DNA of 43,328 nt from Candidatus Hydrogenedentota bacterium (GTDB lineage Bacteria; Hydrogenedentota; Hydrogenedentia; Hydrogenedentales; CAITNO01). Below, one piece after another: positions 1 through 7,767 of this stretch. The notes beneath the pieces are model-generated. The model saw only the letters and a program-made list of their open reading frames with translations, had not been told where the DNA came from and did not search any database. The stretch spans positions 1 to 43,328 of the forward strand of contig JAAYBR010000096.1 in NCBI GenBank assembly GCA_012730045.1, read 5' to 3'. Position numbers and translations under genes: made by a program. The stretch's first letter is position 1. The number at the start of each line of letters is the position of its first letter.

Positions 1-6
1 AAGAGC

Positions 7-38
7 AACCACCGATGAACACCGATGAACACCGATAA
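7..38. repeat. Short tandem repeat, 10-nt period, left end of window
   Basis: Two exact copies of ACCGATGAAC (11-20, 21-30) followed by a third partial copy (31-38) give a 32-nt block. The exact reverse complement of this block lies at 43224-43255 near the other end of the window. No gene is visible between here and the stop codon of the oxidoreductase at 196; bases 89-195 hold nothing I recognise. From memory, similar 10-nt-period intergenic repeats occur in planctomycete-like genomes, but I cannot confirm this here. Confidence 0.85.
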
Positions 39-61
39 TGAAGAGAGAATGGTTTCCACCC

Positions 62-88
62 TCCCATACTTCCCATAACTCCCATCCC
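62..88. repeat. Degenerate tandem repeat, 9-nt period (TCCCATnnn)
   Basis: Three consecutive 9-nt units begin with TCCCAT (62-70, 71-79, 80-88) and differ only in the last three bases. This has the same architecture (six fixed plus three variable bases) as the ATGGACnnn arrays at 31622 and 39012, though with a different core. It is noncoding and lies downstream of the minus-strand oxidoreductase gene. Confidence 0.7.
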
Positions 89-195
89 CGCCTGACCCGC
101 CACAGAGGCGGTACTTTCTTAGCAGCGCAGCGAAGCGACCTCGTGCCCGCCACCGCTCCGCGCGCGCGTCCATTCGAATATCCCGGCACGCCGCC

Positions 196-1560
196 TTACG
201 CCGGCAGTTCCCAGCCCTCGCGGCGGGGCCGCGACAGCAGGGCGTTGCCCTCGTCGCAGTTGGTGAAGCGCTCCTTTTCGGGGTCCCACTGGAGCGCCTT
301 GCCGACCTGGCCGACCTCGCGGGCGATGTTCACCAGGTAGCACAGGCTGGAGCTGCGCTGGCCGTACTCGATGTCGGCGTTGCAGCGGCCGCGCGACTTG
401 ATGCAGTCAATCCAGTTCTGGATGTGCGGCTCCGTCTCGTTCACCGACAGCTTCGGCGGGCGGTCCGCCCCGCTGATGAGCTCCGGATTGTCCGAGGAGA
501 TGGCGTCGCGGTTGATCTCAATGCGGCCTTTCTCGCCCACAAAAACCGCGCCGAGGCCGGGGGCGAAGTCGCCGTCCATGTTGAGCAGCAGCTCGGTGCC
601 CGACGCCATCTTCATGCGCACCTTCGCGCGGGGGCCAACCTGGTCCTTCGCCATGCCGTAATAAGGCGCACCCGTCTCATCGGGGGAAATCTCGCGCTTC
701 TCGAACTTGCCGCAGGGAATGAGCTGGACCGGCTCCTCCAGCAGCACCTCCACCGGGCCGGTCTCGCTGGTGCCCAGGCCGCGCTGGATCTGGTCGTAGC
801 TGTGGGTGCCCCAGCCGGTCACGCCGTAGCAGCGGCCGCCGCCGTCGTAGTCCCACCACTGCGCCCAGTTGCGGTGGAGCTGCGTGTGGTAGGGGCGGAA
901 CCCCGACTGGTTGGTCCAGATGTCCCACCAGCCCTCGTCGCCGCCCTCGGGGAGGGGCTCGCCGGGCTGGTCCTTCCACGGATCGGGGCTCATGAAGTTC
1001 GGCGCGAGCACCTCCTTGACCTTCCCCAGGGCGCCGTTCTTCACCAGGTCGCTTGCCCAGTTGTTCAGGGCGATGGAGCGCTGCTGCGTGCCGACCTGCG
1101 TGACGCGCTTGTATTTCCGGGCGACGTTCACCATGTGGCGGCCCTCGGCGATGGTCAGGCACATGGGCTTCTCAATGTACGCGTCCACGCCCATGGCCAT
1201 GGCATGGCAGGCGATCCAGGCCCGCGCGTGGGTCGTGGTCTCCACCATCACGCCGTCGAGCTTCTCCTTCTCAATCATCTCGCGGAAGTCCGTGTAGCCC
1301 TTCGCCTGCACGCCGTTCTTCTCCAGGTAGGCGAGGCTGGAGTCCACCCGCGGACGGAAACAGTCGCACACTGCGGCAACCCGGATCCCCTTCATGCCGA
1401 GGCAGGCGATGGCGATGTCGTTGCAGCGCCCCCCGAGGCCGATGAAGGCCACGTTCACAATGTCGTTCGCCCCCGGCGATGTCGCCCCCAGGGCGTCGGC
1501 GGAGATGATCAGCGGCGCGGAGGCGGCCACGGTCTTCAGGAAGGTGCGGCGGGTAATCAT
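196..1560 (-). CDS. Tat-exported Gfo/Idh/MocA family oxidoreductase
   Basis: 454 aa. The N-terminus is a twin-arginine signal (RRTFLK at residues 4-9, then a short hydrophobic stretch), so the folded, probably cofactor-loaded enzyme is expected outside the cytoplasm. A Rossmann NAD(P)-binding segment (GLGGRCND) follows, then the family's EKP motif (EKPMCLTIAEG), whose lysine is the usual catalytic or cofactor-contacting residue. The rest resembles the large alpha/beta substrate domain of planctomycete-type members, which act on sugars, inositols or sugar-nucleotides; the substrate cannot be read from sequence. The start is supported by AAAGGAG eight bases upstream. The gene stands alone with its own weak promoter. 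A second family member lies at 10777. Confidence 0.9.
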   Translation of the reverse strand: MITRRTFLKTVAASAPLIISADALGATSPGANDIVNVAFIGLGGRCNDIAIACLGMKGIRVAAVCDCFRPRVDSSLAYLEKNGVQAKGYTDFREMIEKEKLDGVMVETTTHARAWIACHAMAMGVDAYIEKPMCLTIAEGRHMVNVARKYKRVTQVGTQQRSIALNNWASDLVKNGALGKVKEVLAPNFMSPDPWKDQPGEPLPEGGDEGWWDIWTNQSGFRPYHTQLHRNWAQWWDYDGGGRCYGVTGWGTHSYDQIQRGLGTSETGPVEVLLEEPVQLIPCGKFEKREISPDETGAPYYGMAKDQVGPRAKVRMKMASGTELLLNMDGDFAPGLGAVFVGEKGRIEINRDAISSDNPELISGADRPPKLSVNETEPHIQNWIDCIKSRGRCNADIEYGQRSSSLCYLVNIAREVGQVGKALQWDPEKERFTNCDEGNALLSRPRREGWELPA

Positions 1561-1584
1561 GGGACAGACTCCTTTAGGTTGTGC

Positions 1585-1631
1585 GCGTCCACGGACGCCC
1601 GGTCACTATAACACAACCGCCCGGGAGTCAA
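1585..1631 (-). promoter_or_regulatory. Possible promoter and leader hairpin of the Tat oxidoreductase
   Basis: On the minus strand, TTGACT (1626-1631) and TATAGT (1605-1610) resemble sigma-70 boxes but are separated by only 15 bases, which is short. Just downstream, GCGTCC and GGACGC (1585-1590 and 1593-1598) form a small perfect inverted repeat in what would be the 5' leader. The functional reading is tentative. Confidence 0.4.
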
Positions 1632-1651
1632 AAAAGCGGAACATGTCCCAG

Positions 1652-1730
1652 GTGTTGCACAGCGCGAAGCGCCTTGGAGTGCGGTGGCTTGCCGCCGCCT
1701 TTCTTCCCGCAAGCCCTGCTTGCGGGCGGC
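1652..1730. repeat. Intergenic cluster of three small hairpins, probable dispersed repeat
   Basis: Between the ends of the oxidoreductase leader and acr3 lie three consecutive inverted repeats: GCGC-GAA-GCGC (1662-1672), GGTGGC-TT-GCCGCC (1683-1696) and CCCGCAAGC-cct-GCTTGCGGG (1706-1726, nine perfect pairs). Read in one frame the block spells the peptide string ECGGLPP, which I recall from many spurious hypothetical proteins in planctomycete and verrucomicrobial annotations; this suggests a dispersed element. The last hairpin could also end the ars transcript, but no T-run follows it on the minus strand. Confidence 0.55.
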
Positions 1731-1734
1731 GCGC

Positions 1735-2880
1735 TCAGGCGAACCAGCCGGCGGTCCGTTTGCAGAATCCAACGAGCATAAGCATGACGGGCACCTCGAT
1801 CAGCACGCCGACCACGGTGGCCAGGGCGGCCCCGGAGGAGAGCCCGAACAGCATGACCGCCGTGGCGATGGCGACCTCGAAATGGTTGGAGGCGCCGATC
1901 ATGGCGGCCGGGGCCGCGTCCTCGTAGCGCAGCCCCAGCACTTTCGCCAGCCCGTAGCCCAGCGCAAAAATCAGGCAGGTCTGGAGGAACAGCGGCACAG
2001 CAATCCACACGATCGTGAGCGGATTCGCCGCGATAATCTCGCCCTTGAAGGAGAACAGGAGCACGAGGGTCAGCAGCAGCGCCGCGATGGTCACGGGCGT
2101 CAGGACGTGCAGAAACTTCTCGCGGAACCACACCTCGCCCTTCGCCGCGAGGATCCAGCGGCGGGTGAGGTACCCCGCCACGAGGGGCAGCGCCACATAG
2201 ACCGCGATGGACAGCAGCAGGGCCTGCCACGGCACGGGCAGCCGCCCCACGCCCAGCAGGAACCCGCCCAGCACTCCGTAGAGCACGAGCATGGTCAGGG
2301 AGTTCACGGCCACCATCACGAGCGTCAGGCCGTCGTTGCCGCGGGCAAGGTATCCCCAGACCAGCACCATGGCCGTGCAGGGGGCGACGCCCAGCAGAAT
2401 GCACCCAGCCAGATAGCTGCGCCACAGGGGAATCTGGAGCATCTTGACGCCGTCCGCCATCACTACCACGCCCGCGCCGTGTTCCGCGCCCACCGGCAGG
2501 TCCAGTCCGAAGGGCATTTTCACCAGGTCCACCGCCTCCGCGCCAATGAGACCCCGGAACAGGGTGCCCAGGAACAGCAGGGCGATGGCGTACATGGTGA
2601 AGGGTTTCACGCACCAGTTGACGAAGAGGGTCAGCAGCACGGGTTTTCCGCTTTTCCCTGCCCGAACCACGCTGGCAAAGTCTATCTTGACCATGATGGG
2701 GTACATCATGAAAAAGAGGCACACGGCGATGGGGACGGACACCACGGGCGCCCCGTTGACATTCAGGGACAGGCTGTCCAGATACCCGGCCAGGCCGGGG
2801 GCCACCTTCCCCAGCACAATGCCCCCGACAATGCAGAGGCCCACCCAGAGCGTCAGGTAGCGCTCAAAAATGCTGGTCAT
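1735..2880 (-). CDS. acr3: Arsenite efflux permease, ACR3 family
   Basis: 381 aa, the usual length for the family, with about ten hydrophobic membrane segments. It expels arsenite, and possibly antimonite, across the inner membrane using the proton gradient. The diagnostic segment [16 protein letters not shown] contains the conserved cysteine of the ACR3 transport helix, and a second typical stretch ([14 protein letters not shown]) lies near the C-terminus. The reading frame is open further upstream to 3006, but ATG 2880, starting [14 protein letters not shown], matches the normal ACR3 N-terminus; the upstream extension is not protein-like. This is the last gene of the ars operon, 40 bases after arsM. 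Confidence 0.95.
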   Translation of the reverse strand: MTSIFERYLTLWVGLCIVGGIVLGKVAPGLAGYLDSLSLNVNGAPVVSVPIAVCLFFMMYPIMVKIDFASVVRAGKSGKPVLLTLFVNWCVKPFTMYAIALLFLGTLFRGLIGAEAVDLVKMPFGLDLPVGAEHGAGVVVMADGVKMLQIPLWRSYLAGCILLGVAPCTAMVLVWGYLARGNDGLTLVMVAVNSLTMLVLYGVLGGFLLGVGRLPVPWQALLLSIAVYVALPLVAGYLTRRWILAAKGEVWFREKFLHVLTPVTIAALLLTLVLLFSFKGEIIAANPLTIVWIAVPLFLQTCLIFALGYGLAKVLGLRYEDAAPAAMIGASNHFEVAIATAVMLFGLSSGAALATVVGVLIEVPVMLMLVGFCKRTAGWFA

Positions 2881-2920
2881 TTTCCGCTCTTCCACCGGCG
2901 GGTGCGCGCATTCCACGATG

Positions 2921-3730
2921 CTACTCCTTTGTTGCCGTGATGCTGGCCGAGGCAACGAAATTCTCCACGCCGGAACCGGGCAGCCACTGGCCCACAATCG
3001 CCGCACTGTCGGATTTGATCTCCACCGTCACGGTGGAGAATCCGGCGTCCCGCAGCAGCTTCTCCAGTTCCTGAACGGGCACCGCCCCGGACACGCACCC
3101 ACAATAGGCCGCCCCGTCCCCCGCCAGGGCGGACGGCAGGGTGCCGGTCCGCACCACGTCGGACACCGCCAGCCGTCCGCCGGGCTTCAGCACGCGGAAC
3201 GCCTCGCGGAAGACCTGGCCCTTCTCGGGCGACAGGTTGATGACGCAGTTGGAGATGATCACGTCCACCGAGGCGTCGGCCACGGGCAGGTGTTCGATCT
3301 CGCCGAGCCGAAAGGCTACGTTTTCCACGCCGCCCTTCCGGGCGTTCTCGCGGGCCCTGGCCACCATCTCGGGCGTCATGTCCACGCCGATGACCCGTCC
3401 GGACGGCCCCACCCGGCGCGCGGCGAGGAAGCAGTCGAAACCGCCCCCGCACCCCAGGTCCAGCACCGTCTCTCCGGGCCGGAGCCCCGCGAGGGCCTGC
3501 GGGTTCCCGCAGCCGAGGCCGAGATAGGCCCCGTCCGGCGCCGCATCGGCGTCTCCTGCGGTATATCCCAGCGTCTCCGCCGCCACGGCGGGCGGGGTCG
3601 GGGCGCCCGAACAGCATCCGCCGGCCTTGGCCGTCCCTCCGCCGCCGCAGCACGACCCGCCACCGGTGGCCGTCTCCGCATAGGTTTTGCGCACCAGGTC
3701 GCGCAGGGCGTCGTTCTCCCGGTCACTCAT
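2921..3730 (-). CDS. arsM: Arsenite S-adenosylmethionine methyltransferase
   Basis: 269 aa. It methylates As(III) with SAM in the cytoplasm to methylarsenicals. The N-terminus has the cysteine/glycine-rich stretch common in bacterial ArsM (CC at 27-28 and 39-40). The SAM-binding loop DLGCGGGF is at 91-98. Two cysteine positions that bind arsenic in characterised enzymes are present: the NC of SNCVINL (161-162) and YCGC (209-212). The start at 3730 overlaps the end of arsC by eight bases, and the open frame upstream is simply the arsC shadow, so translational coupling is likely. Methylated products could be exported by the ArsP-type permease encoded earlier in the operon. Confidence 0.94.
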   Translation of the reverse strand: MSDRENDALRDLVRKTYAETATGGGSCCGGGGTAKAGGCCSGAPTPPAVAAETLGYTAGDADAAPDGAYLGLGCGNPQALAGLRPGETVLDLGCGGGFDCFLAARRVGPSGRVIGVDMTPEMVARARENARKGGVENVAFRLGEIEHLPVADASVDVIISNCVINLSPEKGQVFREAFRVLKPGGRLAVSDVVRTGTLPSALAGDGAAYCGCVSGAVPVQELEKLLRDAGFSTVTVEIKSDSAAIVGQWLPGSGVENFVASASITATKE

Positions 3731-4181
3731 GGGGAATGTTCCTTTCTTCCAGCGATTCAGGCAGGCCCTCGACAAAGGCGCGTATCTCGTCGCGGACCCG
3801 CCGGTAGCAATCCAGCTTGGCCTCCTCCCCCTCGACCGCCTCCGCCAGCCGGGGCGGGTCGTCAAATCCCACATGCACCACGCGGGCCTTTCCGGGAGAC
3901 AGGGGGCAGTGCTCGTGGGCGTGGCCGCAGACGGTGACCACATAGTCGAAGTCCCGGGTCGGCAGTTCGGCGACGGTCTTCGAGCTTCCGCCCGAAATGT
4001 CCACCCCCGCCTCCGCCATCACACGGACGGCGTGGGGGTTCATCCCGTGCTTCTCAATGCCCGCAGACCATGCCTCGACCCGGTCGCCCTTCAGGTGACG
4101 GGTCCAGCCCTCGGCCATCTGGCTCCGGCAGGAGTTGCCGGTGCATAGAAAAAGCACCCGGCGCCTTCCCGGATTCGCCAT
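3723..4181 (-). CDS. arsC: Arsenate reductase, thioredoxin-coupled (low-molecular-weight phosphatase fold)
   Basis: 152 aa. It reduces arsenate to arsenite in the cytoplasm. The phosphatase-like loop CTGNSCRS starts at Cys13 (CX5R), and the resolving pair Cys85/Cys92 (VCGHAHEHC) plus the FDDPP segment place it in the thioredoxin-dependent ArsC class rather than the glutaredoxin class. ATG 4181 is preferred over the in-frame ATG at 4199 because GGAAAGGAA lies just upstream of it. A thioredoxin-type reductant is required; the operon's own small thioredoxin-like protein is an obvious candidate. It follows the CcdA-like gene by 21 bases and overlaps arsM. Confidence 0.95.
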   Translation of the reverse strand: MANPGRRRVLFLCTGNSCRSQMAEGWTRHLKGDRVEAWSAGIEKHGMNPHAVRVMAEAGVDISGGSSKTVAELPTRDFDYVVTVCGHAHEHCPLSPGKARVVHVGFDDPPRLAEAVEGEEAKLDCYRRVRDEIRAFVEGLPESLEERNIPHE

Positions 4182-4202
4182 GCCAAAGTTCCTTTCCACC
4201 GT

Positions 4203-4904
4203 TCACGGCGCGGTGTGGATCATCCAAAAACCGCCCAGAATCACCAGCACGCCGCAGACGCGCCTCACCCAGACGGCGCCCCGCGACTGCTCGCTCCAGT
4301 TCAGATACCGCTGCACCCCCTCCGTGGAGGTGCCCGCCGCGACGATGACGGAGCAGTGCCCCACGCCGTAGGCCAGCAGCAGGGCCGCCGCGTACAGGGG
4401 ATGCTCCGCGCCCGTGCGGAAGGCCACGCCCAGCACGGGGGCCATGAAGGCGAAGGTGCACGGCCCCAGTGCCACGCCAAACACCAGACCCAGCACCAGC
4501 GCGGCGAGAAGCCCCCGGCGCTTCATGCCCACCTGACCGGGTCCGGACCACGGCAGGGGGATCACCCCGAGAAGATGCAGCCCGACCACGAAAAAGATCA
4601 CCGCCACAAACCAGTTTCCATAGCGTCCCACGTCGCCCATCATGCGCCCGGCGGCGGCGGTGGCCGCGCCGATCAGGCCGATGGTCACGAGGATGCCCGA
4701 CGCGAAGAGCAGCGAGACCAAAAAGGCCCGCGCGGTGGACATGCGCCCCTGGCTGTCAATGAAGCCGACGATCAGGGGAATGCTCGCGAGGTGGCAGGGA
4801 CTCAGCAGGATGCTCAGGACACCCCAACCCGCCGCCGCGGCCAGGGCGACAGCCGCCGATCCCTCGACGGCCTGCGACAGGGTCGTGAAAAGCTGCTCCA
4901 ACAC
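4203..4904 (-). CDS. CcdA/DsbD-type thiol electron-transfer membrane protein
   Basis: 233 aa, six predicted membrane helices. The two family-defining cysteine motifs are present: SPCHLASIP in the first helix and GPCTFAFMAP in the fourth, each with a proline that allows the helix to bend. CcdA proteins carry reducing equivalents from cytoplasmic thioredoxin across the inner membrane to extracytoplasmic thiol proteins. I chose GTG 4904 because a perfect GGAGG sits five bases upstream and the start lies 13 bases after the stop of the preceding gene; the longer open frame to 5015 is out-of-frame overlap with that gene. Lying between a secreted thioredoxin-domain lipoprotein and arsC, it probably energises that lipoprotein. 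Confidence 0.88.
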   Translation of the reverse strand: MLEQLFTTLSQAVEGSAAVALAAAAGWGVLSILLSPCHLASIPLIVGFIDSQGRMSTARAFLVSLLFASGILVTIGLIGAATAAAGRMMGDVGRYGNWFVAVIFFVVGLHLLGVIPLPWSGPGQVGMKRRGLLAALVLGLVFGVALGPCTFAFMAPVLGVAFRTGAEHPLYAAALLLAYGVGHCSVIVAAGTSTEGVQRYLNWSEQSRGAVWVRRVCGVLVILGGFWMIHTAP

Positions 4905-4917
4905 AAATTCCTCCGGC

Positions 4918-5742
4918 CTATTTCTTGGCGTCCAGGTCCACCGCAAGTTCCTTCCACTTCGCCAGGATGTCCTCCTTGGCGTAGAAGCCCTCGTGGCGGA
5001 ACAGCTCTTTTCCATCGGCGTCCAGGAAGAGCTGCACCGGAATCATCCGGATTCTGTGCTTCTTCCCCTCCTCCGGATTCTTCCAGACGTCAATAAACTG
5101 CACGTTCAGGCGTCCGGGGTATTCCTTCCTCAGCGCGTCCAGCACCGGCACCATGGCCCTGCAGGGCACGCACTTGTCCGCGCCCAGTTCCATCAGGGTG
5201 GGCAGGCCGGCGGTCGTCCCGGCCGCCGCCTCCGCCTTCACGGGCGCGCTCCCCGCCGGGGCGGCGGGGCTTGCGGCGTTGCCGGCCCCGGTCTCCGCCA
5301 GAAACTCCCGAATCTCGGCGCGGATGTACTCCAGGAACTTCACCTCGTCATCGAGAAGCTCCCAGACTTCCTCCAAATTCTTCCACCGGGTCTCCCGACC
5401 GTCCCGGGTGTCCGACAGCACCACGGACTGCGTGTTCAGGCGATAGTCCTTGTCAAAATGGGCGTTTCCCGGCTCGTCCAGATTCGACACCTTCAGCGCG
5501 ATCCGGCCCGACTCCAGCTCCACGGGGAATCCGTCGTTGACGGCGCGTTTGGTCCATTCCTCGATGGTCAGACAGGAGGGGCACCGCAGGGTCCGGTGGA
5601 AATAGTAGACGACCAGCACCGGCGTTGCCGGAGCGGCCGCAGACTCCTTTTTCGCCTCCGGCGCGGACGCTGCAGGCGTCTCCGAGCAGGCTAGGACGGC
5701 GAGTCCGCCGGCCAAAAGCAACAGAAAGATCGCATTCTTCAT
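4918..5742 (-). CDS. Lipoprotein fusing an ArsF-like domain to a thioredoxin domain
   Basis: 274 aa. A lipoprotein signal peptide ends at Cys19 (AVLAC), so the protein should be anchored outside the inner membrane. The first domain (about residues 40-150) carries CPSC at 54-57 in VYYFHRTLRCPSC and resembles the family annotated as 'nitrophenyl compound nitroreductase subunit ArsF'. After an Ala/Pro linker (155-180) comes a thioredoxin fold with CVPC (191-194) and a cis-proline at about 235 (RMIPVQLF). Each domain has a redox-competent CxxC pair. Directly followed by the CcdA-like gene, it is the likely acceptor of electrons moved across the membrane. The final substrate (an arsenical, the permease or another protein) is unknown. 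Confidence 0.8.
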   Translation of the reverse strand: MKNAIFLLLLAGGLAVLACSETPAASAPEAKKESAAAPATPVLVVYYFHRTLRCPSCLTIEEWTKRAVNDGFPVELESGRIALKVSNLDEPGNAHFDKDYRLNTQSVVLSDTRDGRETRWKNLEEVWELLDDEVKFLEYIRAEIREFLAETGAGNAASPAAPAGSAPVKAEAAAGTTAGLPTLMELGADKCVPCRAMVPVLDALRKEYPGRLNVQFIDVWKNPEEGKKHRIRMIPVQLFLDADGKELFRHEGFYAKEDILAKWKELAVDLDAKK

Positions 5743-5751
5743 GGGGGTCCC

Positions 5752-6132
5752 TTAGCAGCCCAGCAGGGGCCGGGCCAGTTCGAGCACTTTCTGGAGGTTC
5801 TCCTCCGTGGCGGGGGAGGCGCCCTTCTCGAACCCGTGGTCCGTCAGGCGCAGATGGGCCGCACCCTCAAATCCGGCCTTCTCCAGCGTCTTCTTCACGC
5901 AGTCCATGGGGCACCCGTCCAGCGCGAGCAGCTTCGCCGCCGACGCGGTGTTTGCCAGAATGGGCTCCACCCCGCCGCCGACCCCGGCCAGGCAGTACAT
6001 CTTCCCGGCGCCCTCGCGGGTCAGGGCGCGCGCCGCGTGGTCGCACAGTTCCCCGACGTCCGCGGCGCCCGAACACGAGAAGACAAGTTTCGGCGCCGTG
6101 CTGCAGCAGCAGTCCCTCTTTTCTTCTGACAT
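5752..6132 (-). CDS. DGC-domain putative zinc-binding protein
   Basis: 126 aa, cytoplasmic. It shows the DGC signature (LDGCPMDC, Asp-Gly-Cys at 72-74 with a further Cys at 78), an N-terminal CCC cluster (8-10), FSCSG (Cys20), and single cysteines at 30 and 47. The family is named for this motif and is predicted to bind metal through its cysteines; its biochemical role is not established. Members often sit beside ArsP-type permeases and small thioredoxins, as here. The gene lies 30 bases after the thioredoxin-like gene and nine bases before the ArsF-like lipoprotein. It could be a metalloid-binding chaperone or a thiol carrier; that is inference only. Confidence 0.8.
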   Translation of the reverse strand: MSEEKRDCCCSTAPKLVFSCSGAADVGELCDHAARALTREGAGKMYCLAGVGGGVEPILANTASAAKLLALDGCPMDCVKKTLEKAGFEGAAHLRLTDHGFEKGASPATEENLQKVLELARPLLGC

Positions 6133-6162
6133 GGGTCTGTCCCTTCCCTGGTGGCGCCGGCC

Positions 6163-6396
6163 TCAGGCCAGCAGTTTCACGATTTCCACGGGTTCGGGGA
6201 CCTTACCCGCAACCTTCACCACGCCGTCCACGGCGAGGGCGGGGGTCATCATAACCCCGAAGGCCATGATGGCATTAAGGTCTGTCACTTTTTCCATCTC
6301 GTAGTCCACCCCCGCCGACTTGGCGGCGGCTTCGGCGTTTTCCGCCAGTTTCTTGCACTTGGGGCACCCCGTGCCCAGTATCTGAATCTTCTTCAT
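6163..6396 (-). CDS. Small thioredoxin-like redox protein
   Basis: 77 aa, cytoplasmic, matching the family called 'redox-active disulfide protein 2' or small thioredoxin. The active-site pair is CPKC (11-14) in LGTGCPKCKKL, and the cis-proline follows TP at 51-52. GGAAAGGA precedes the ATG. The open frame extends far upstream only because it overlaps the permease in another frame; this start gives the normal family length. Within the ars operon it could reduce ArsC after each catalytic cycle or load the CcdA-like protein on its cytoplasmic side. Confidence 0.85.
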   Translation of the reverse strand: MKKIQILGTGCPKCKKLAENAEAAAKSAGVDYEMEKVTDLNAIMAFGVMMTPALAVDGVVKVAGKVPEPVEIVKLLA

Positions 6397-6440
6397 CGCA
6401 TCGTCCTTTCCAGGCTGTTTCCGCAAGCGGAGACGGGCGG

Positions 6441-7751
6441 CTAGACACCCGCCAGGGCCCCGAAGATCATCCCCGCGGCGGTGGACAGCACCACCACGAG
6501 GAAGCAAAACACAAAGGTCTTTTTGAATCCCATGACGCTGTAGATGACCAGCATGCTGGGCAGCGAGAGCGCCGGTCCAGCCAGCAGCAACGCCAGCGCA
6601 GGCCCCTTGCCCATGCCGGAGCCGATAAGACCCTGAACGATCGGCACCTCCGTCAGGGTGGCAAAATACATGAACGCCCCGAGCAGGGCCGCCAGAAAAT
6701 TCGCGGCCGGGGAGTTGCCGCCCACCGCCCAGGCCACCCAGGCGTTGGGAATCAGCCCCTCGTGGCCCGGACGGCCCAGCAGCGCCCCCGCCACCAGCAC
6801 GCCGAACAGGAGCAGCGGCAGAATCTGCTTGGCAAACCCCCAGGTCACACCGAACCACTCGCCCATCTCGCCGCCGCTGGTGGCCGTGGCCACGGCGAGG
6901 CCCACGGACCCGGCGGCAAAGGCCAGCTCCGGACGGCCGGGGAACAGCACCGCCAGCAGGGCCGTGGGGAGCGCCACCAGCGCCGTTTTTCCCCAGGGCA
7001 GGCCAAACCACAGGGTCAGCACCCCACCGAACCCCGCGGCGCACCCGGCGGTCACCGCCCACTTGGCGCTGTACAGGACGTGCCAGAGCCCGGCCTCTTC
7101 GGCGGGCCTGCCCCAGTTCGCGAAGACCAGAATGGCGACCATCAGGGCGAAGTAGACCGCATTCTGCCAGAGGGGCCGCGTCACTTCGGCGTCGGGCATC
7201 GCCGCCTGCACGGCCGCCTTCTCCTGCTCCTCCCGGCGGAAGATCAAATGCATCAGGAGGCCGATCACCACGCTGAAGCCGACCGCGCCCACGGCGCGGG
7301 CGACGCCCAGCTCCATGCCGAGCACGCGCGCGGTCAGCACGATGGCCAGCACATTGATGGCGGGGCCGGAATACAGGAAGGCCGTGGCCGGTCCCAGCCC
7401 CGCCCCCATCCGCCAGATCCCCGTGAAGAGGGGCAGGACCGTGCAGGAGCAGACGGCCAGAATGGTGCCCGACACGGAAGCCACGCCGTAGGCCAGCACC
7501 TTGGGCGCGCCGGCGCCGAGGTACTTCATCACGGAGGCCTGGCTGACAAAGACGGATATGGCCCCGGCAATGAAAAACGCCGGGATCAGGCACAGGAGCA
7601 CATGCTCCCGCGCGTACCAGCGGACCAGGTGCAGGGACTCCATGACCGCGTTGTCGAAACGGGCCGCCCCCACGGGCAGGTAAAAACAGGCGAGGAACAC
7701 CCCGACAATCAGCGCCAGGGCTTTTCCTTCTTTTCTCCAGTCATCTGTCAC
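6441..7751 (-). CDS. ArsP/DUF318-type permease
   Basis: 436 aa, about ten membrane segments. It contains the conserved segments of the PF03773 permease family: FFIAGAISVFVS (59-70), the cysteine motif CSCTVLPLF (101-109), and a second-half repeat with NSPAANFLAALLG and TEVPIVQGLIGSGMGKGPALA. Characterised relatives (ArsP) export trivalent methylated and aromatic arsenicals; other relatives are linked to copper or zinc efflux. Encoding it with an ArsM in the same operon favours methylarsenical export. It starts 16 bases after arsR. Confidence 0.88.
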   Translation of the reverse strand: MTDDWRKEGKALALIVGVFLACFYLPVGAARFDNAVMESLHLVRWYAREHVLLCLIPAFFIAGAISVFVSQASVMKYLGAGAPKVLAYGVASVSGTILAVCSCTVLPLFTGIWRMGAGLGPATAFLYSGPAINVLAIVLTARVLGMELGVARAVGAVGFSVVIGLLMHLIFRREEQEKAAVQAAMPDAEVTRPLWQNAVYFALMVAILVFANWGRPAEEAGLWHVLYSAKWAVTAGCAAGFGGVLTLWFGLPWGKTALVALPTALLAVLFPGRPELAFAAGSVGLAVATATSGGEMGEWFGVTWGFAKQILPLLLFGVLVAGALLGRPGHEGLIPNAWVAWAVGGNSPAANFLAALLGAFMYFATLTEVPIVQGLIGSGMGKGPALALLLAGPALSLPSMLVIYSVMGFKKTFVFCFLVVVLSTAAGMIFGALAGV

Positions 7752-7767
7752 TTCAGTCCCGTCCCGC

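Noticed and set aside
7-38. CRISPR array
   Set aside because: The repeat units are 10 nt with no spacers, and no cas genes are present.
1581-1781. Short plus-strand open frame encoding an ECGGLPP-containing peptide
   Set aside because: It is the read-through of the intergenic hairpin repeat, with no ribosome-binding site.
6140-6162. Possible extra regulatory site in the short gap of the ars operon
   Set aside because: Only a ribosome-binding site spacer; no symmetry or promoter boxes seen.
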